A stretch of DNA of 11,123 bases from DASPXY01 sp038227745 (GCA_038227745.1 JBBRPS010000312.1:1-11123), one strand, 5' to 3'; positions 1-8,114 are shown, counted from the first letter of the stretch. A program made the numbers and translations. Notes: generated by a model from the sequence alone, not told the origin.

Positions 1-19
1 CCCGAGGCTCGCGGCTAAA

Positions 20-322
20 CTAAACGGATATTCTGGGTTTCTTCTTCGGCGCCTCGTCCGGCTCGTCCTCGCCGCCTTCACGGGTGAAGGTGTCCTTGAC
101 CAGGTCGTGCAGCAGCATGCCGGCGCCGTACGCGCTCATCAGGTTGACGACGGAGGCGCTCTCCCTGTCCTGCTGGGCGAAGAGGGCCTCGACGGCGCGG
201 ACCTCTTCGGGGGTCGCCGCCCGGGTATTGTGGGTCGGCGCGCCCGTGTCGAGGACGAACGGGTGCTGCTCCAGGGCCGGCCGGGAGACGAGGGGGATCG
301 GGTCGAGAGAATCGGGGGCCAC
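20..322 (-). CDS. Small hypothetical protein, 100 aa
   Basis: I do not recognise this protein. It starts with GTG at 322-320. The choice is supported by a perfect AGGAGGT Shine-Dalgarno (plus-strand 328-334) five bases upstream, and it ends with TAG at 20-22. Residues 1-35 are Pro-rich and probably extended. Residues about 37-80 (from ATPEEVRAVEALF to LVKDTF) look helical. Residues 82-97 form a charged tail, acidic (GGEDEPDEAP) then basic (KKKPR). No signal peptide or membrane helix is visible, so it is probably cytoplasmic. It lies 148 bp downstream of and co-oriented with the GH57-TreY gene, and could be read from its own promoter or by read-through. Nothing in the sequence points to a function. 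That it is a real gene is fairly certain from the ribosome site and the codon bias. Confidence 0.75.
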   Translation of the reverse strand: MAPDSLDPIPLVSRPALEQHPFVLDTGAPTHNTRAATPEEVRAVEALFAQQDRESASVVNLMSAYGAGMLLHDLVKDTFTREGGEDEPDEAPKKKPRISV

Positions 323-327
323 GGGTT

Positions 328-372
328 ACCTCCTCTGGGACAATGGGGCGAAGGATTCCCACCTTTATCATA
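328..372 (-). promoter_or_regulatory. Leader of the 100-aa gene: strong RBS and candidate -10 box
   Basis: Read on the minus strand, TATGAT (plus 372-367) matches the sigma70 -10 consensus at five of six positions. It lies about 45 bases upstream of the GTG start and is followed by the AGGAGGT ribosome-binding site at 334-328. No good -35 hexamer is seen at the expected distance. The ribosome site is convincing and the promoter is only a candidate. Confidence 0.35.
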
Positions 373-422
373 GCGCCCGGCCCGCGTTTCCGCTACCCTT
401 TTCCTCAACCCCGCCTCATGGG

Positions 423-440
423 CCGCTCCCCGCGGGGCGG
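423..440 (-). terminator. GC-rich hairpin after the GH57-TreY gene, weak terminator candidate
   Basis: CCCCGCGGGG (428-437), flanked by CCG and CGG, can fold into a compact GC stem about 30 bases past the TGA stop of the fusion gene. There is no U-run after it on the minus strand, so intrinsic termination is doubtful. It could equally be a chance palindrome in GC-rich DNA. Confidence 0.2.
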
Positions 441-470
441 TTGCAACGGCGCACGGCGGTCCGGCGCACG

Positions 471-3400
471 TCACCCGCGACACCGCTCCAGCAGCGCCAC
501 CGGGAAGTGCCGGAACACCGCCGCCAGCGGCAGCGAGCCCTGCCCGTCGTGCTCCTCGACCGTCAGCGCCTCGCCGGTGCAGACGTTCCGGTAGGCCCGC
601 CCCGCCTCCTCCTCGGGCAGCACCAGCCGTGTGTCCCCCCAGACCGCGGCGCCCAGCGGCGCCTGCTCCGCCCCGCCCGTCAGGCCCACGACCAGCCGCG
701 GCACCACCACGACGACGGCCTCCTCGCCCAGCGCCCGCGTGAAGGCGCACACGTGCGCGCGCTTCGGCCCGATCGCCTCCAGCGGCGTGTACGAGCCGTC
801 CAGGAACAGCGGCCCGCGGTCGCGCCGGAAGTTCAGGCCGCGGTAGGTCACGTACAGCTTGACGCGCCCGTCCGGCAGGTTCGCGAGCAGCTCGCCGGCC
901 AGCGGCACCAGGTCCGGCCCGGCCTGCTCGACGCGGCCCTTCAGTTCCGCGAGGAGCTTGCGCCGCAGCGGGTAATCGACCGGCCGGCGGTTGTCGGGAT
1001 CCACCAGCGTGTACGTCCACAACTCCGCCCCCTGGTAGAAGTCCGCCACGCCTGGACACGTCAGCTTGAGCAGCAACTGCGACAGCCCGTTGAAGCCGCC
1101 GTAGAACGCCACGCGCTTCTGGAACGCGCGCAGGTCGGTCAGGAACGCATCCGCAGGGTCGTCGGGCAGCAGCCGCACGACGAAGTCGCGCACGGCGTTG
1201 TCGTAGGCGTCGTCCGGGTTCACCCAGCTCGTGTGAACCTTGGCTTCCTTGATCGCCTTCTGCATGTACGCGACGATGCGCTCGCGGAAGCAGGCAAACC
1301 CCTCGGCGCCACCGTCCGCCGGCCAGGCGCCGAGCAGCGTTTGATAAAGCATGTACTCGTCGTTCCCGTCGGGGGCCGGCGCGCCCTCGACCGCGGTCTT
1401 CTTCGGCACGTTCAGCGCCGCCCAGCGCTCCAGGGCGGCGGCCCACTCGCGCGGCAGCTCCGACAGGACGCTGATCCGCGCCCGCGTGTCCTCGCTGCGC
1501 TTCGTGTCGTGGCTGGTGCTGGCGAGCATGGCGTGCGGCCACTGCCGCCGACGCTCCTCGTTCTGGCGGTGGAAGTCCGCGACCGTCACGCCGAACTGCT
1601 CGGGGTGGCCGCCCACCTCGTTCAGCGACACCAGGCGGTTGTAGACGTAGAACGCCGTGTCCTCCATCCCCTTCGCGAGCACCGGCCCGGTCAACTGCTG
1701 GAACTTCATCACCCAGTCGATCAGCTTGGGCCGGTCCTCCTCGCGGAAGTCGCCGATGTTACGCAGCAGCACCGTGTCGCGTACGAAGTCGAACACCGCC
1801 GCCGCCGTGCGCGGGTCCTGGTCCTTGGCCTGCTCCACCGCCGCCTCCAGAAACGTGCGGTCGCGCTGCGAGACGGCGTCCGGCCCTGTGATGTACGTGC
1901 GGTAGATCGTCATGGCCGCGACGATCTCGCGAATCGCCGCCGTCAGGCTGTTCAGCGTGAAGTCGCGGTAACGGCGGTTGCGCTCGCTGATGCGGTCGAG
2001 CTGGTGGCTCAGCGAGTTGACCTCGCTCGCCATCGACATCTGCATGATGATCTTCTGCGACGCCTTCACCAGCGGCACGAACTCGTAAGACGTGCCCGTG
2101 AACCGCCGATAGACGGCGTCGAAGGCATCGCGGTTGTCGTGGTCCACGAACAGGCCGCCCGCCGCGTTCAGGAAGTCGTAGCCCGTCGTGCCCGCCACCG
2201 CCCAGTCGCGCGGCAGCGGCTCGTTCTCGCCGAGGATCTTTTCCGCGATGACGTACAGCGGCCACGACGGCCACTGCGTCGGCTCCTGCTGCAGGTAGGC
2301 GTCGAGCTGCGCCGACACCGCCTTGCGCAGCCCTTCCGATGGCTTGCTTTCCGTCAGCCAGGCGCGGGCGCGGTGCAGGAGGTAGTGCTCCTGGAGCTGC
2401 TTGAAGTAGCTCGCCGGGTTCCACAGGCCGTCGGGGTGGTCGATGCGCAGGCCGTGGACTTTCTCCTCGGCGAGCAGGCGGAAGACGACCTGGTGGGCGG
2501 CCTGGAAGACGGGGGGCTGTTCGACGCGGATCGCCGCCAGGTCGTTGATGTCGAAGAAGCGACGATAGTTGATCTCCTCGGAGGCGACGCGCCAGTACGC
2601 CGGGCGGTACGCCTGCGCGTTGATGAGGTCGTCGAGCAAGTCGTAGCCCTGGGCGGAGCCGTCCTGGCCGTTGAAGGCGTCCACGGTGGCGGCCAGGGCG
2701 GCGCGCACCTCGGGGCTGGCGGCGGCGAGGGCGGCGATGCGGCGCTTGATGATCTCCTTTTCGCGGTTGCGCTCCTCGCGCTTCTCGGCGGGCAGCTCGG
2801 CGCGCGGCGGCAGGTAGCTCAGCGCCGTCAGGATGCTGCGCAGCTCCTGCACGTGCGGGTGGTCGGCGCCCAGCGCCTCGGTCAGCCCGGCGAGCGGCCG
2901 TTCGAGGATCGCGCGGTACGTCTCGGGCGCCACCGGCAGGTGCTTCTCGAAGTAGCCCAGGAAGAAGGCGCCGTCCTCGTAGCTCAGGCGGATCTGGCCC
3001 TTCTCCAGGACGGTGCCGTACTGGTCGCCGAGGACGGGGAGGAGCAGCTTGTTCTCCAGGTCGGGGTTGGCAGGGTGCCAGTCGATGTCGAAGTGGGCGG
3101 CGTACAGCGACGAGGGGCCGTTCTCCAGCACGTCCATCCACCACGGGTTCGCCGCGCCGATGCCCATGTGGTTGGGGACGATGTCGAGGATCAGGCCCAT
3201 GTGCCGCTCGCGCAGGGCGGCGGCGAAGGCGTCGAATTCCTTCTCGCCGCCCAGCTCCGGGTTGAGGTGACTGTGGTCGCAGATGTCGTAGCCGTGCGTG
3301 CTGCCCGGCCGCGCCCGCAGCACCGGCGAGGTGTAGCAGTCGGTTGCGCCCAGCTCGTGCAGGTACGGCACCAGCGCCCGCGCGTCGGCGAAGGTGAAGG

Positions 3401-5942
3401 CGCGGTTGAACTGGAGGCGGTACGTCGTCAAGGGCGTCCGCCGGCGCACGAAGATCTGCCGCACCATCTCCTGCACGGTCGGCGTCTCGTTGACGCGCAC
3501 GACCTGCTGGCGCAGCTCCGCGACCTGCACGCCGAGCTTCTCGCCCAGCGCGATGAAGTGGGTCAGCCAGGTGCGGGCCTGGTCGTCGCCCTCGGCGGCC
3601 CTCGCGAGGAAGCCGGGGCAGGCGGCCTGCATGACGCCGACGTAGGCGTTCTGCGGCCGCCACAGGTCCACCTCGAACGGCAGCGAGCGGGCCAGGCCGA
3701 CGACGGCGTCGAGCGTCTGCAGCAGGGCCAGGTCGGCGGGGCTCTCGGCGAGGCGCTCGGCCATGCGGCGGATGGTCTCCTTGAGGCGGTAGGCCAGGCC
3801 GGGCGTGTCGAGGGTGACGTGCCAGCGGGTGGCCTCGGCGAACAGGTGGCGGATGTGGTCGGGGTTCGGCTCGTCGTCGCTGACCGCCCAGCGCAGGTCG
3901 GTGTTGAGGAGGAACTCGGCGGTGCTGTGGAAGGCGCGCGGCAGCGGCACGTTGAGGTCCGCGAGGAAGCGCAGCGTCGGCAGGTGCTGTTCGTGCAGGC
4001 GGCGGTAGGCGCCCTCGGCCTCGGCGAGGGTCGGCTGCAGCACGCGGCGGATGATCTTGCGCTGCTCGTCGCGGAACAGCGAGCGCAGCGAGTAGGTCGA
4101 GCCGCCAAAGCCGCGGTCGAGGAGACGAATGATCTCCGCGAAGTCCCCCTTGGTGAACGCGGTGGTCACCTCCTTGACGAGCGCCTGGTACGCCGCCTCG
4201 CCCTGGAAGAGGCGCACGCCGCCGTTGACGTTGTGGTCGCCGAAGTGCAGCACGCCGAAGCTGAGCACCTCGGCCTCGCCGGTAACTTCCGACGCGACCC
4301 TGGCCCGCCCGACCACCATGCGGGCCTTGCCCGCCTCGGTGACCCGGTGGTCCTCGAGGTCCACGGTGTAACAGTAGACGGGCGCCTTCTGCGGGTAGGA
4401 CTCGAACAGCGAGCTGACGGCGTAGTGGGCGCCGATCGCGCGCCAGTCGATCATGGCCGGCTTGACGAACTTCTCGTAGACGCGGCGGCCGTCGCCGTGC
4501 TCGGGGAGGTTGCTCTTCGCCTTGCCGAGGCGTTCGAGGAACGACGCCTCGAAGTCGTGGCCGAACAGCTCCTGGCCGAGCTGCAGCGCGCGCCCGGCGT
4601 ACTGGAGGATCTGGACTGTTTCCAGGCCGGAAATCTCGTCGAAGAACCAGCCGCAGCTCGTGTACATCAGGAGGGTGTTGCGCTGCAGTTCGAGGAGCTT
4701 GAGGGCAGTGACGTGCCCGGCGGCCTCGATGCCGCCGGAGGCGCCGTGACGCTGCAGGAAGCGCTCGACGTTTTCGGGCGCGCGGTCGAGGAGGACGCCG
4801 ACGTAGTCGTCGCGCGCCTCCCACGGGTCGCGCAGCAAGGCGGCGGCGTGCTTCTCGTAGCAGGGGGCGAGGGCGTCGCGCAGCCAGTCGAGGGCGTCGC
4901 GCAGGGGCGTGCGCCAGGCCTGGTTCCAGCCGGCGCGGCCGGAGTTGCAGCCGCAGTCGCTGCGCCAGCGCTCGACGCCGTGGGCGCAGCTCCAGGCGGT
5001 CTTCTCGTGGATCTCGACCTCGTGGGTCGGCGGGTGGCGCGCGAGGAACTCGCCGTAGTTGGTCAGCTTGACGTGGAGATCGGCCTCGATGTGGCGCAGG
5101 GCGTAAGCCAGGGCCATGTCGCCGTGGGTGTGGTGGTGACCGTAGCTCTCGCCGTCGGTGGCGATGTGGACGAGCTGCGGCCAGTCGCGGCTGTCGGCGA
5201 AGCCCGACAGGAGCCGCGCCGCCAGGTTCTCGCCCTTGGCGAGGAGGTGCTCGAAGGCGACGGCGCGCGCGATGGGGCCGTCGTAGAAGAACAGGCCGAT
5301 GCTGCGGCCGGTCGGCAGTTTCTGAACGTAGGCACGCGTGGGGTCGATGTGGCCGCCGCTGACCTCCTGCCAGTCCGGGTCGCCGAGCTTGCGGACGCGG
5401 GCGGCCTGGTACGGCGACAGGACGGTGAAGCGAATGCCCAGCTCGGCGAGGACGTCGAGCGTCTCGACGTCGGCGGCGGTCTCGGGCAGCCACATGCCTT
5501 CAGGGCGGCGGCCGAAGCGGTGCTCGAAGTCGCGGATGCCCCAGAGGACCTGCGTGTATTTATCGCGGCGGTTGGCCAGCGGCAGGATGAGGTGGTTGTA
5601 CGCCTGGGCCATCGCGGAGCCGTGGCCGGAGAAGTTTTGCCGGCTCTGCTTGTCGGCCTCGAGGATGGAGGCGTAGACGTCGGGGGCCTTGTCCTTCATC
5701 CACGACAGGAGGGTGGGGCCGAAGTTGAAGCTGATCTTGGCGTAGTTGTTGACGAGGTTGACGATGCGGCCCTCGCCGTCGAGGATGCGGGCGACGCCGT
5801 TGGGGGCGTAGCATTCGGTGGTGATGCGCTCGTTCCAGTCGTGATAGGGATAGGCGGAGTCCTGCAGCTCGACGGTCTCGAGCCAGGCATTCTCGCGCGG
5901 CGGCTGGTAGAAGTGGCCGTGGATGCAGACGTAACGCTCCAT
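471..5942 (-). CDS. treY: GH57 glycoside hydrolase (DUF3536-type) fused to maltooligosyltrehalose synthase (TreY)
   Basis: This is a bifunctional 1823-aa enzyme. Residues 1 to about 830 are a GH57 alpha-glucan-active module. They include the N-terminal HGHFYQPP motif (H8, H10), GMWLPETAAD with E154 as the likely nucleophile, and ATDGESYGHHH with D263 as the likely acid/base. The assignments follow the WxxE and DGExxG motifs of GH57 4-alpha-glucanotransferase. Residues about 835-1823 are a full GH13 TreY, which turns the reducing-end alpha-1,4 bond of maltodextrins into the alpha,alpha-1,1 bond of maltooligosyltrehalose. It starts at TPLTTYRLQFN, with DIVPNHMG, LRIDHPDG (D1168 nucleophile), VIAEKILGE (E1234 acid/base) and STSHDTKR (D1479 stabiliser). 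Each half matches the usual length of its stand-alone family. There is no signal peptide, so it is cytoplasmic. ATG at 5942 is preferred over TTG at 5945 because GAGG (5953-5950) is seven bases upstream of the ATG. TreY identity is very sure. The exact GH57 activity (amylase, debranching or glucanotransferase) is not determined. No treZ partner is in the window. Confidence 0.95.
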   Translation of the reverse strand: MERYVCIHGHFYQPPRENAWLETVELQDSAYPYHDWNERITTECYAPNGVARILDGEGRIVNLVNNYAKISFNFGPTLLSWMKDKAPDVYASILEADKQSRQNFSGHGSAMAQAYNHLILPLANRRDKYTQVLWGIRDFEHRFGRRPEGMWLPETAADVETLDVLAELGIRFTVLSPYQAARVRKLGDPDWQEVSGGHIDPTRAYVQKLPTGRSIGLFFYDGPIARAVAFEHLLAKGENLAARLLSGFADSRDWPQLVHIATDGESYGHHHTHGDMALAYALRHIEADLHVKLTNYGEFLARHPPTHEVEIHEKTAWSCAHGVERWRSDCGCNSGRAGWNQAWRTPLRDALDWLRDALAPCYEKHAAALLRDPWEARDDYVGVLLDRAPENVERFLQRHGASGGIEAAGHVTALKLLELQRNTLLMYTSCGWFFDEISGLETVQILQYAGRALQLGQELFGHDFEASFLERLGKAKSNLPEHGDGRRVYEKFVKPAMIDWRAIGAHYAVSSLFESYPQKAPVYCYTVDLEDHRVTEAGKARMVVGRARVASEVTGEAEVLSFGVLHFGDHNVNGGVRLFQGEAAYQALVKEVTTAFTKGDFAEIIRLLDRGFGGSTYSLRSLFRDEQRKIIRRVLQPTLAEAEGAYRRLHEQHLPTLRFLADLNVPLPRAFHSTAEFLLNTDLRWAVSDDEPNPDHIRHLFAEATRWHVTLDTPGLAYRLKETIRRMAERLAESPADLALLQTLDAVVGLARSLPFEVDLWRPQNAYVGVMQAACPGFLARAAEGDDQARTWLTHFIALGEKLGVQVAELRQQVVRVNETPTVQEMVRQIFVRRRTPLTTYRLQFNRAFTFADARALVPYLHELGATDCYTSPVLRARPGSTHGYDICDHSHLNPELGGEKEFDAFAAALRERHMGLILDIVPNHMGIGAANPWWMDVLENGPSSLYAAHFDIDWHPANPDLENKLLLPVLGDQYGTVLEKGQIRLSYEDGAFFLGYFEKHLPVAPETYRAILERPLAGLTEALGADHPHVQELRSILTALSYLPPRAELPAEKREERNREKEIIKRRIAALAAASPEVRAALAATVDAFNGQDGSAQGYDLLDDLINAQAYRPAYWRVASEEINYRRFFDINDLAAIRVEQPPVFQAAHQVVFRLLAEEKVHGLRIDHPDGLWNPASYFKQLQEHYLLHRARAWLTESKPSEGLRKAVSAQLDAYLQQEPTQWPSWPLYVIAEKILGENEPLPRDWAVAGTTGYDFLNAAGGLFVDHDNRDAFDAVYRRFTGTSYEFVPLVKASQKIIMQMSMASEVNSLSHQLDRISERNRRYRDFTLNSLTAAIREIVAAMTIYRTYITGPDAVSQRDRTFLEAAVEQAKDQDPRTAAAVFDFVRDTVLLRNIGDFREEDRPKLIDWVMKFQQLTGPVLAKGMEDTAFYVYNRLVSLNEVGGHPEQFGVTVADFHRQNEERRRQWPHAMLASTSHDTKRSEDTRARISVLSELPREWAAALERWAALNVPKKTAVEGAPAPDGNDEYMLYQTLLGAWPADGGAEGFACFRERIVAYMQKAIKEAKVHTSWVNPDDAYDNAVRDFVVRLLPDDPADAFLTDLRAFQKRVAFYGGFNGLSQLLLKLTCPGVADFYQGAELWTYTLVDPDNRRPVDYPLRRKLLAELKGRVEQAGPDLVPLAGELLANLPDGRVKLYVTYRGLNFRRDRGPLFLDGSYTPLEAIGPKRAHVCAFTRALGEEAVVVVVPRLVVGLTGGAEQAPLGAAVWGDTRLVLPEEEAGRAYRNVCTGEALTVEEHDGQGSLPLAAVFRHFPVALLERCRG

Positions 5943-5945
5943 CAA

Positions 5946-6080
5946 TTCGCCTCGTCAGGACGGAAAGAACCCGAGAAACGGTGCGCGTCCGGGCCGCGGC
6001 GGTGTGACCGCGGCTCCCGGAATTGTATATGCAAATGGACAGCCCCTATCGCCGCTTGCGGCAGAGACCACCGCGGAGGA
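5946..6080. promoter_or_regulatory. Divergent intergenic region with AT-rich near-palindrome and GC hairpin
   Basis: The start codons of the fusion gene (minus) and the secreted hydrolase (plus) are 143 bp apart and diverge. The only AT-rich island is 6021-6036. It contains TTGTATATGCAA (6023-6034), which equals its reverse complement at ten of twelve positions, and TACAAT on the minus strand (6027-6022), a good -10 for the fusion gene. No convincing -35 was found for either direction. A GCCGCGG/CCGCGGC stem (5993-5999 with 6008-6014, 8-base loop) would lie in the leader of the minus transcript. GGAGGA (6075-6080) is the ribosome site of the plus gene. A shared promoter or operator is plausible but inferred. 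Confidence 0.4.
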
Positions 6081-6085
6081 ACTCC

Positions 6086-7408
6086 ATGAAACGCATGTAC
6101 CTGGCAGGTGTCGTCGCCCTCGCGTTCGCCGGCACGGCGAGCGCAGCCGGCCGCTCCCTCGAAGTCCGCTACCCGCCGTCCGACAAGGCGGGCGAGCTGC
6201 GCCTGGGCGTGACGTACACGCTCTGGATTCCCGACGGCGTCAAGACGCTCCGCGGCGTCATCGTCCACCAGCACGGCTGCGGCACCGGTGCCTGCAAGGG
6301 CGGCGAAACGGCGGCGTACGACCTGCACTGGCAGGCCCTGGCGAAGAAGTGGGACTGCGCCCTGCTCGGGCCGTCGTATCACCAGCTCGACAAGCAGGAC
6401 TGCCGCCTGTGGTGCGACCCGCGCAACGGCTCGCACAGGACGTTCCGCAAGGCGCTCGGCGAAATCGCGGCGAAATCGCAGCACCCCGAGCTGGAGCGCG
6501 TCCCCTGGTGCCTGTGGGGCCACTCCGGCGGCGCCTTCTGGGCGAGCTTGATGCAGACGCTGTACCCGGAGCGCATCGTCGCCCTGTGGTTCCGCTCGGG
6601 GACCGCTTTCGGCGCCTGGGAGAAGGGCCAGATCGCGCGGCCGGAGATCCCCGAGGCCGCCTACGCCATCCCGGCGATGTGCAATCCCGGCGTGAAGGAG
6701 AAGGGCCACAAGCAGTTCCATAGTGCCTGGACAGGCGGCCTGGCGATGTTCCGGGCGTACCGCGCGAAGGGGGCGCCGATCGGCTTCGCTCCCGACCCGC
6801 GCACGGCCCACGAGTGCGGCGACTCCCGTTACCTCGCCATCCCGTTCTTCGATGCGTGCCTGGCGATGCGCCTCCCCGAGAAGGGCGGCAAGGACCAGAA
6901 GCTCAGGCCGGTGGACGCGAAATCCGCGTGGCTCGCCGCGTCGTGGACGGACAGCCCCGCGCCGGCCGCGTCGTACAAGGGCAAGGCGGCGGAGGCGATC
7001 TGGCTGCCGAACGAGCGCATGGCGAAGGTGTGGGCGGAGTACGTCAAGACGGGGGAGGTGGGCGACACCACGCCGCCGCCCGTCGCGTTCAAGGTCAAGG
7101 CGATGGCGAAGGCCGACGGCAGCGTCGAGGTCACCTGGGACGCCGAGGCGGATTTCGAGAGCGGCATCCGGGTGTTCGTCCTTCAGCGCGACGGCAAGGA
7201 CGTCGCGCAGGTGCCGGAGAAGTCGGCCGGCAGGTTCGGGCGGCCGCTGTTCCAGGGGCTATCCTACCACGACACGCCCGAGGCCCCGGTGCGGCCGATG
7301 CGCTTCGTGGACCGGCCGGCGGCGGGTGCGCGTCACGAATACCGGGTGATCGTGGTGAACGGCGTGGGCCTGAAGTCGGCACCGTCGAAGACCGCAGCAA
7401 GCCGGTGA
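6086..7408 (+). CDS. Secreted alpha/beta hydrolase with C-terminal fibronectin-III-like domain
   Basis: This 440-aa protein begins at ATG 6086, five bases after GGAGGA. An upstream in-frame TTG at 6023 would add 21 residues before an obvious signal peptide and is rejected. Residues 1-20 are a Sec signal (KR, then AGVVALAFAG, then ASA) with likely cleavage after A20, so it acts in the periplasm or outside. The hydrolase domain spans about 25-320, with HQHGCGTG (61-68, likely oxyanion region), the nucleophile elbow GHSGG with S147, and H242 in AHECGD as the likely catalytic His. The acid residue is not clear. Nine cysteines in the mature domain (such as C65, C70, C106, C110, C142) suggest disulfides. 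Residues about 328-435 have fibronectin-III character (PPPVAF, VEVTWDA, YRVIVVNGVG, SAPS), possibly carbohydrate- or surface-binding. The substrate is unknown; an esterase or depolymerase-like role is a guess. Similar planctomycete proteins are recalled, not checked. Confidence 0.85.
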   Translation: MKRMYLAGVVALAFAGTASAAGRSLEVRYPPSDKAGELRLGVTYTLWIPDGVKTLRGVIVHQHGCGTGACKGGETAAYDLHWQALAKKWDCALLGPSYHQLDKQDCRLWCDPRNGSHRTFRKALGEIAAKSQHPELERVPWCLWGHSGGAFWASLMQTLYPERIVALWFRSGTAFGAWEKGQIARPEIPEAAYAIPAMCNPGVKEKGHKQFHSAWTGGLAMFRAYRAKGAPIGFAPDPRTAHECGDSRYLAIPFFDACLAMRLPEKGGKDQKLRPVDAKSAWLAASWTDSPAPAASYKGKAAEAIWLPNERMAKVWAEYVKTGEVGDTTPPPVAFKVKAMAKADGSVEVTWDAEADFESGIRVFVLQRDGKDVAQVPEKSAGRFGRPLFQGLSYHDTPEAPVRPMRFVDRPAAGARHEYRVIVVNGVGLKSAPSKTAASR

Positions 7409-7417
7409 CTGGAATGA

Positions 7418-7464
7418 GATGGCGAAGCCGCAGGCTATCGGGTGACAGCCCCCGGCTCGCCATC
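7418..7464 (+). terminator. Nested hairpin after the secreted hydrolase
   Basis: Ten bases past the TGA, 7418-7430 pairs with 7453-7464 in a 12-bp stem with one bulged A. A two-by-two internal loop follows, then a 4-bp inner stem (GGCT 7433-7436 with AGCC 7447-7450) around a 10-base loop. The position and strength fit a transcript 3' end or RNA-stabilising hairpin, but no U-run follows. It might also be a dispersed intergenic repeat. Confidence 0.45.
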
Positions 7465-8114
7465 CTGTTATCCTCGCCGCGGGGAGCTCTGACACGCGGC
7501 GCGGCTGATGGTGCTCGACCCGGTCGTGGCCTTCCTGGCGCCGTCCGTGCAGACTGGCAGCGACCCGTCAGTGCGGCAGGTCCTGCGGCCGAGAAAACAG
7601 GACGAGCTGCCTGCTGCGGGGCTTGACAGAGATAGGGGGTGGTGTTCAATGGGGGATGGCGTCAGAGGTCCGGCCAGGGTTTCTTTCTGGGCCGGCAGAG
7701 TGCCGTGCGTCAAGGAGCGGGCGTTTCGGTTCGTGATCTGCTCGCCGGGAGTGATCGAGGCGCCAAATAATCGATACGTCGCTTTTTGTCCCGGAGGGCG
7801 GGCGGTGGGGGCGGAGGGCCTGGCGCTGAAGGCCGCGCAAGGGACTTTTGTAACCGGGCGCACATGGGTGCGGCAGGCGCTCTACTTCCGCCTGTTGTTA
7901 TAGGCAATCGTGTGGAAGTAGAGCGCCGGTTGGGCATGATCCGGCGAGCGTACTGCCGGCGCTCTACTTCCGCCTGCTGTTATGGTGTTATCGGTGACTC
8001 GGCGAGGCGACAGTCGGCAGGCGACTGCCGCAGAAGCAAGAGTTCGGCTCCTTGTCCCCTCCGTGCGGCGCTGATTTGTTCTCTACCCCGCTTGGTTGCG
8101 GCGAAAGAAGGGTT
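7465..8114. other. Gene-poor stretch
   Basis: These 650 bp hold no reading frame I can defend. Open frames exist on both strands (for example plus 7508-7903), but they lack a ribosome site, their composition drifts along their length, and they match nothing I recognise. The first 40 codons from 7508 have fairly gene-like third positions and could be a decayed fragment. A TTGACA at 7623-7628 has no fitting -10 box. The notable content is the three-part repeat at 7876-7983, plus a small CAGTCG/CGACTG hairpin around 8009-8026. GC is somewhat lower than in the flanking genes. It is best read as accessory or decayed DNA. Confidence 0.5.
7876..7983. repeat. Direct/inverted/direct repeat triplet able to form alternative hairpins
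   Basis: Copy A (7876-7901) and copy B (7958-7983) are 26-base direct repeats differing at one base, starting GGCGCTCTACTTCCGCC, with starts 82 bp apart. Between them, 7914-7929 carries the reverse complement: 16 of 16 bases pair with B (7956-7971) and 14 of 14 with A (7876-7889). The central copy can therefore pair with only one neighbour at a time, giving two mutually exclusive hairpins with loops of about 25 bases. Copy A also folds on itself (CAGGCG 7874-7879 with CGCCTG 7889-7894). Function is unknown. It could be a REP-like repeat cluster or a structured RNA. Confidence 0.8.

Noticed and set aside
1759..5493. Second long minus-strand frame, over 1200 codons
   Set aside because: It overlaps the TreY fusion in another frame and encodes an Arg/Pro/Ala-rich string with no motifs.
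471..5942. Apparent change in strand G/C skew along the fusion gene as a sign of recent joining
   Set aside because: The change is patchy and lies near 2400, inside the TreY part rather than at the domain junction near 3440, so it does not mark the fusion point.
6023..6085. Upstream TTG start for the secreted hydrolase
   Set aside because: It would place 21 Arg-rich residues before a clear signal peptide, while ATG 6086 has GGAGGA at the right distance.
84..6089. Open frame of about 2000 codons on the plus strand
   Set aside because: It lies antisense to the GH57-TreY gene. Its Arg/Val/Leu/Ala-rich low-complexity product is the usual shadow of a GC-rich gene with strong third-position bias, whereas the minus strand holds clear catalytic motifs.
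7623..7651. TTGACA as a -35 promoter box
   Set aside because: At a 17-base spacing the -10 position reads TCAATG, and no gene follows.
7508..7903. Plus-strand frame of 131 codons (MVLDPVVAFLAPSV...)
   Set aside because: It has no ribosome site. Gene-like codons fade after about 40 residues, the end falls in copy A of the repeat triplet, and no family is recognised. It could be a decayed fragment.
7876..7983. CRISPR array or integron attC site
   Set aside because: There are only two direct copies with a 56-base gap, one copy is inverted, and no cas or integrase gene is present. The ends do not fit the attC core consensus GTTRRRY/RYYYAAC.
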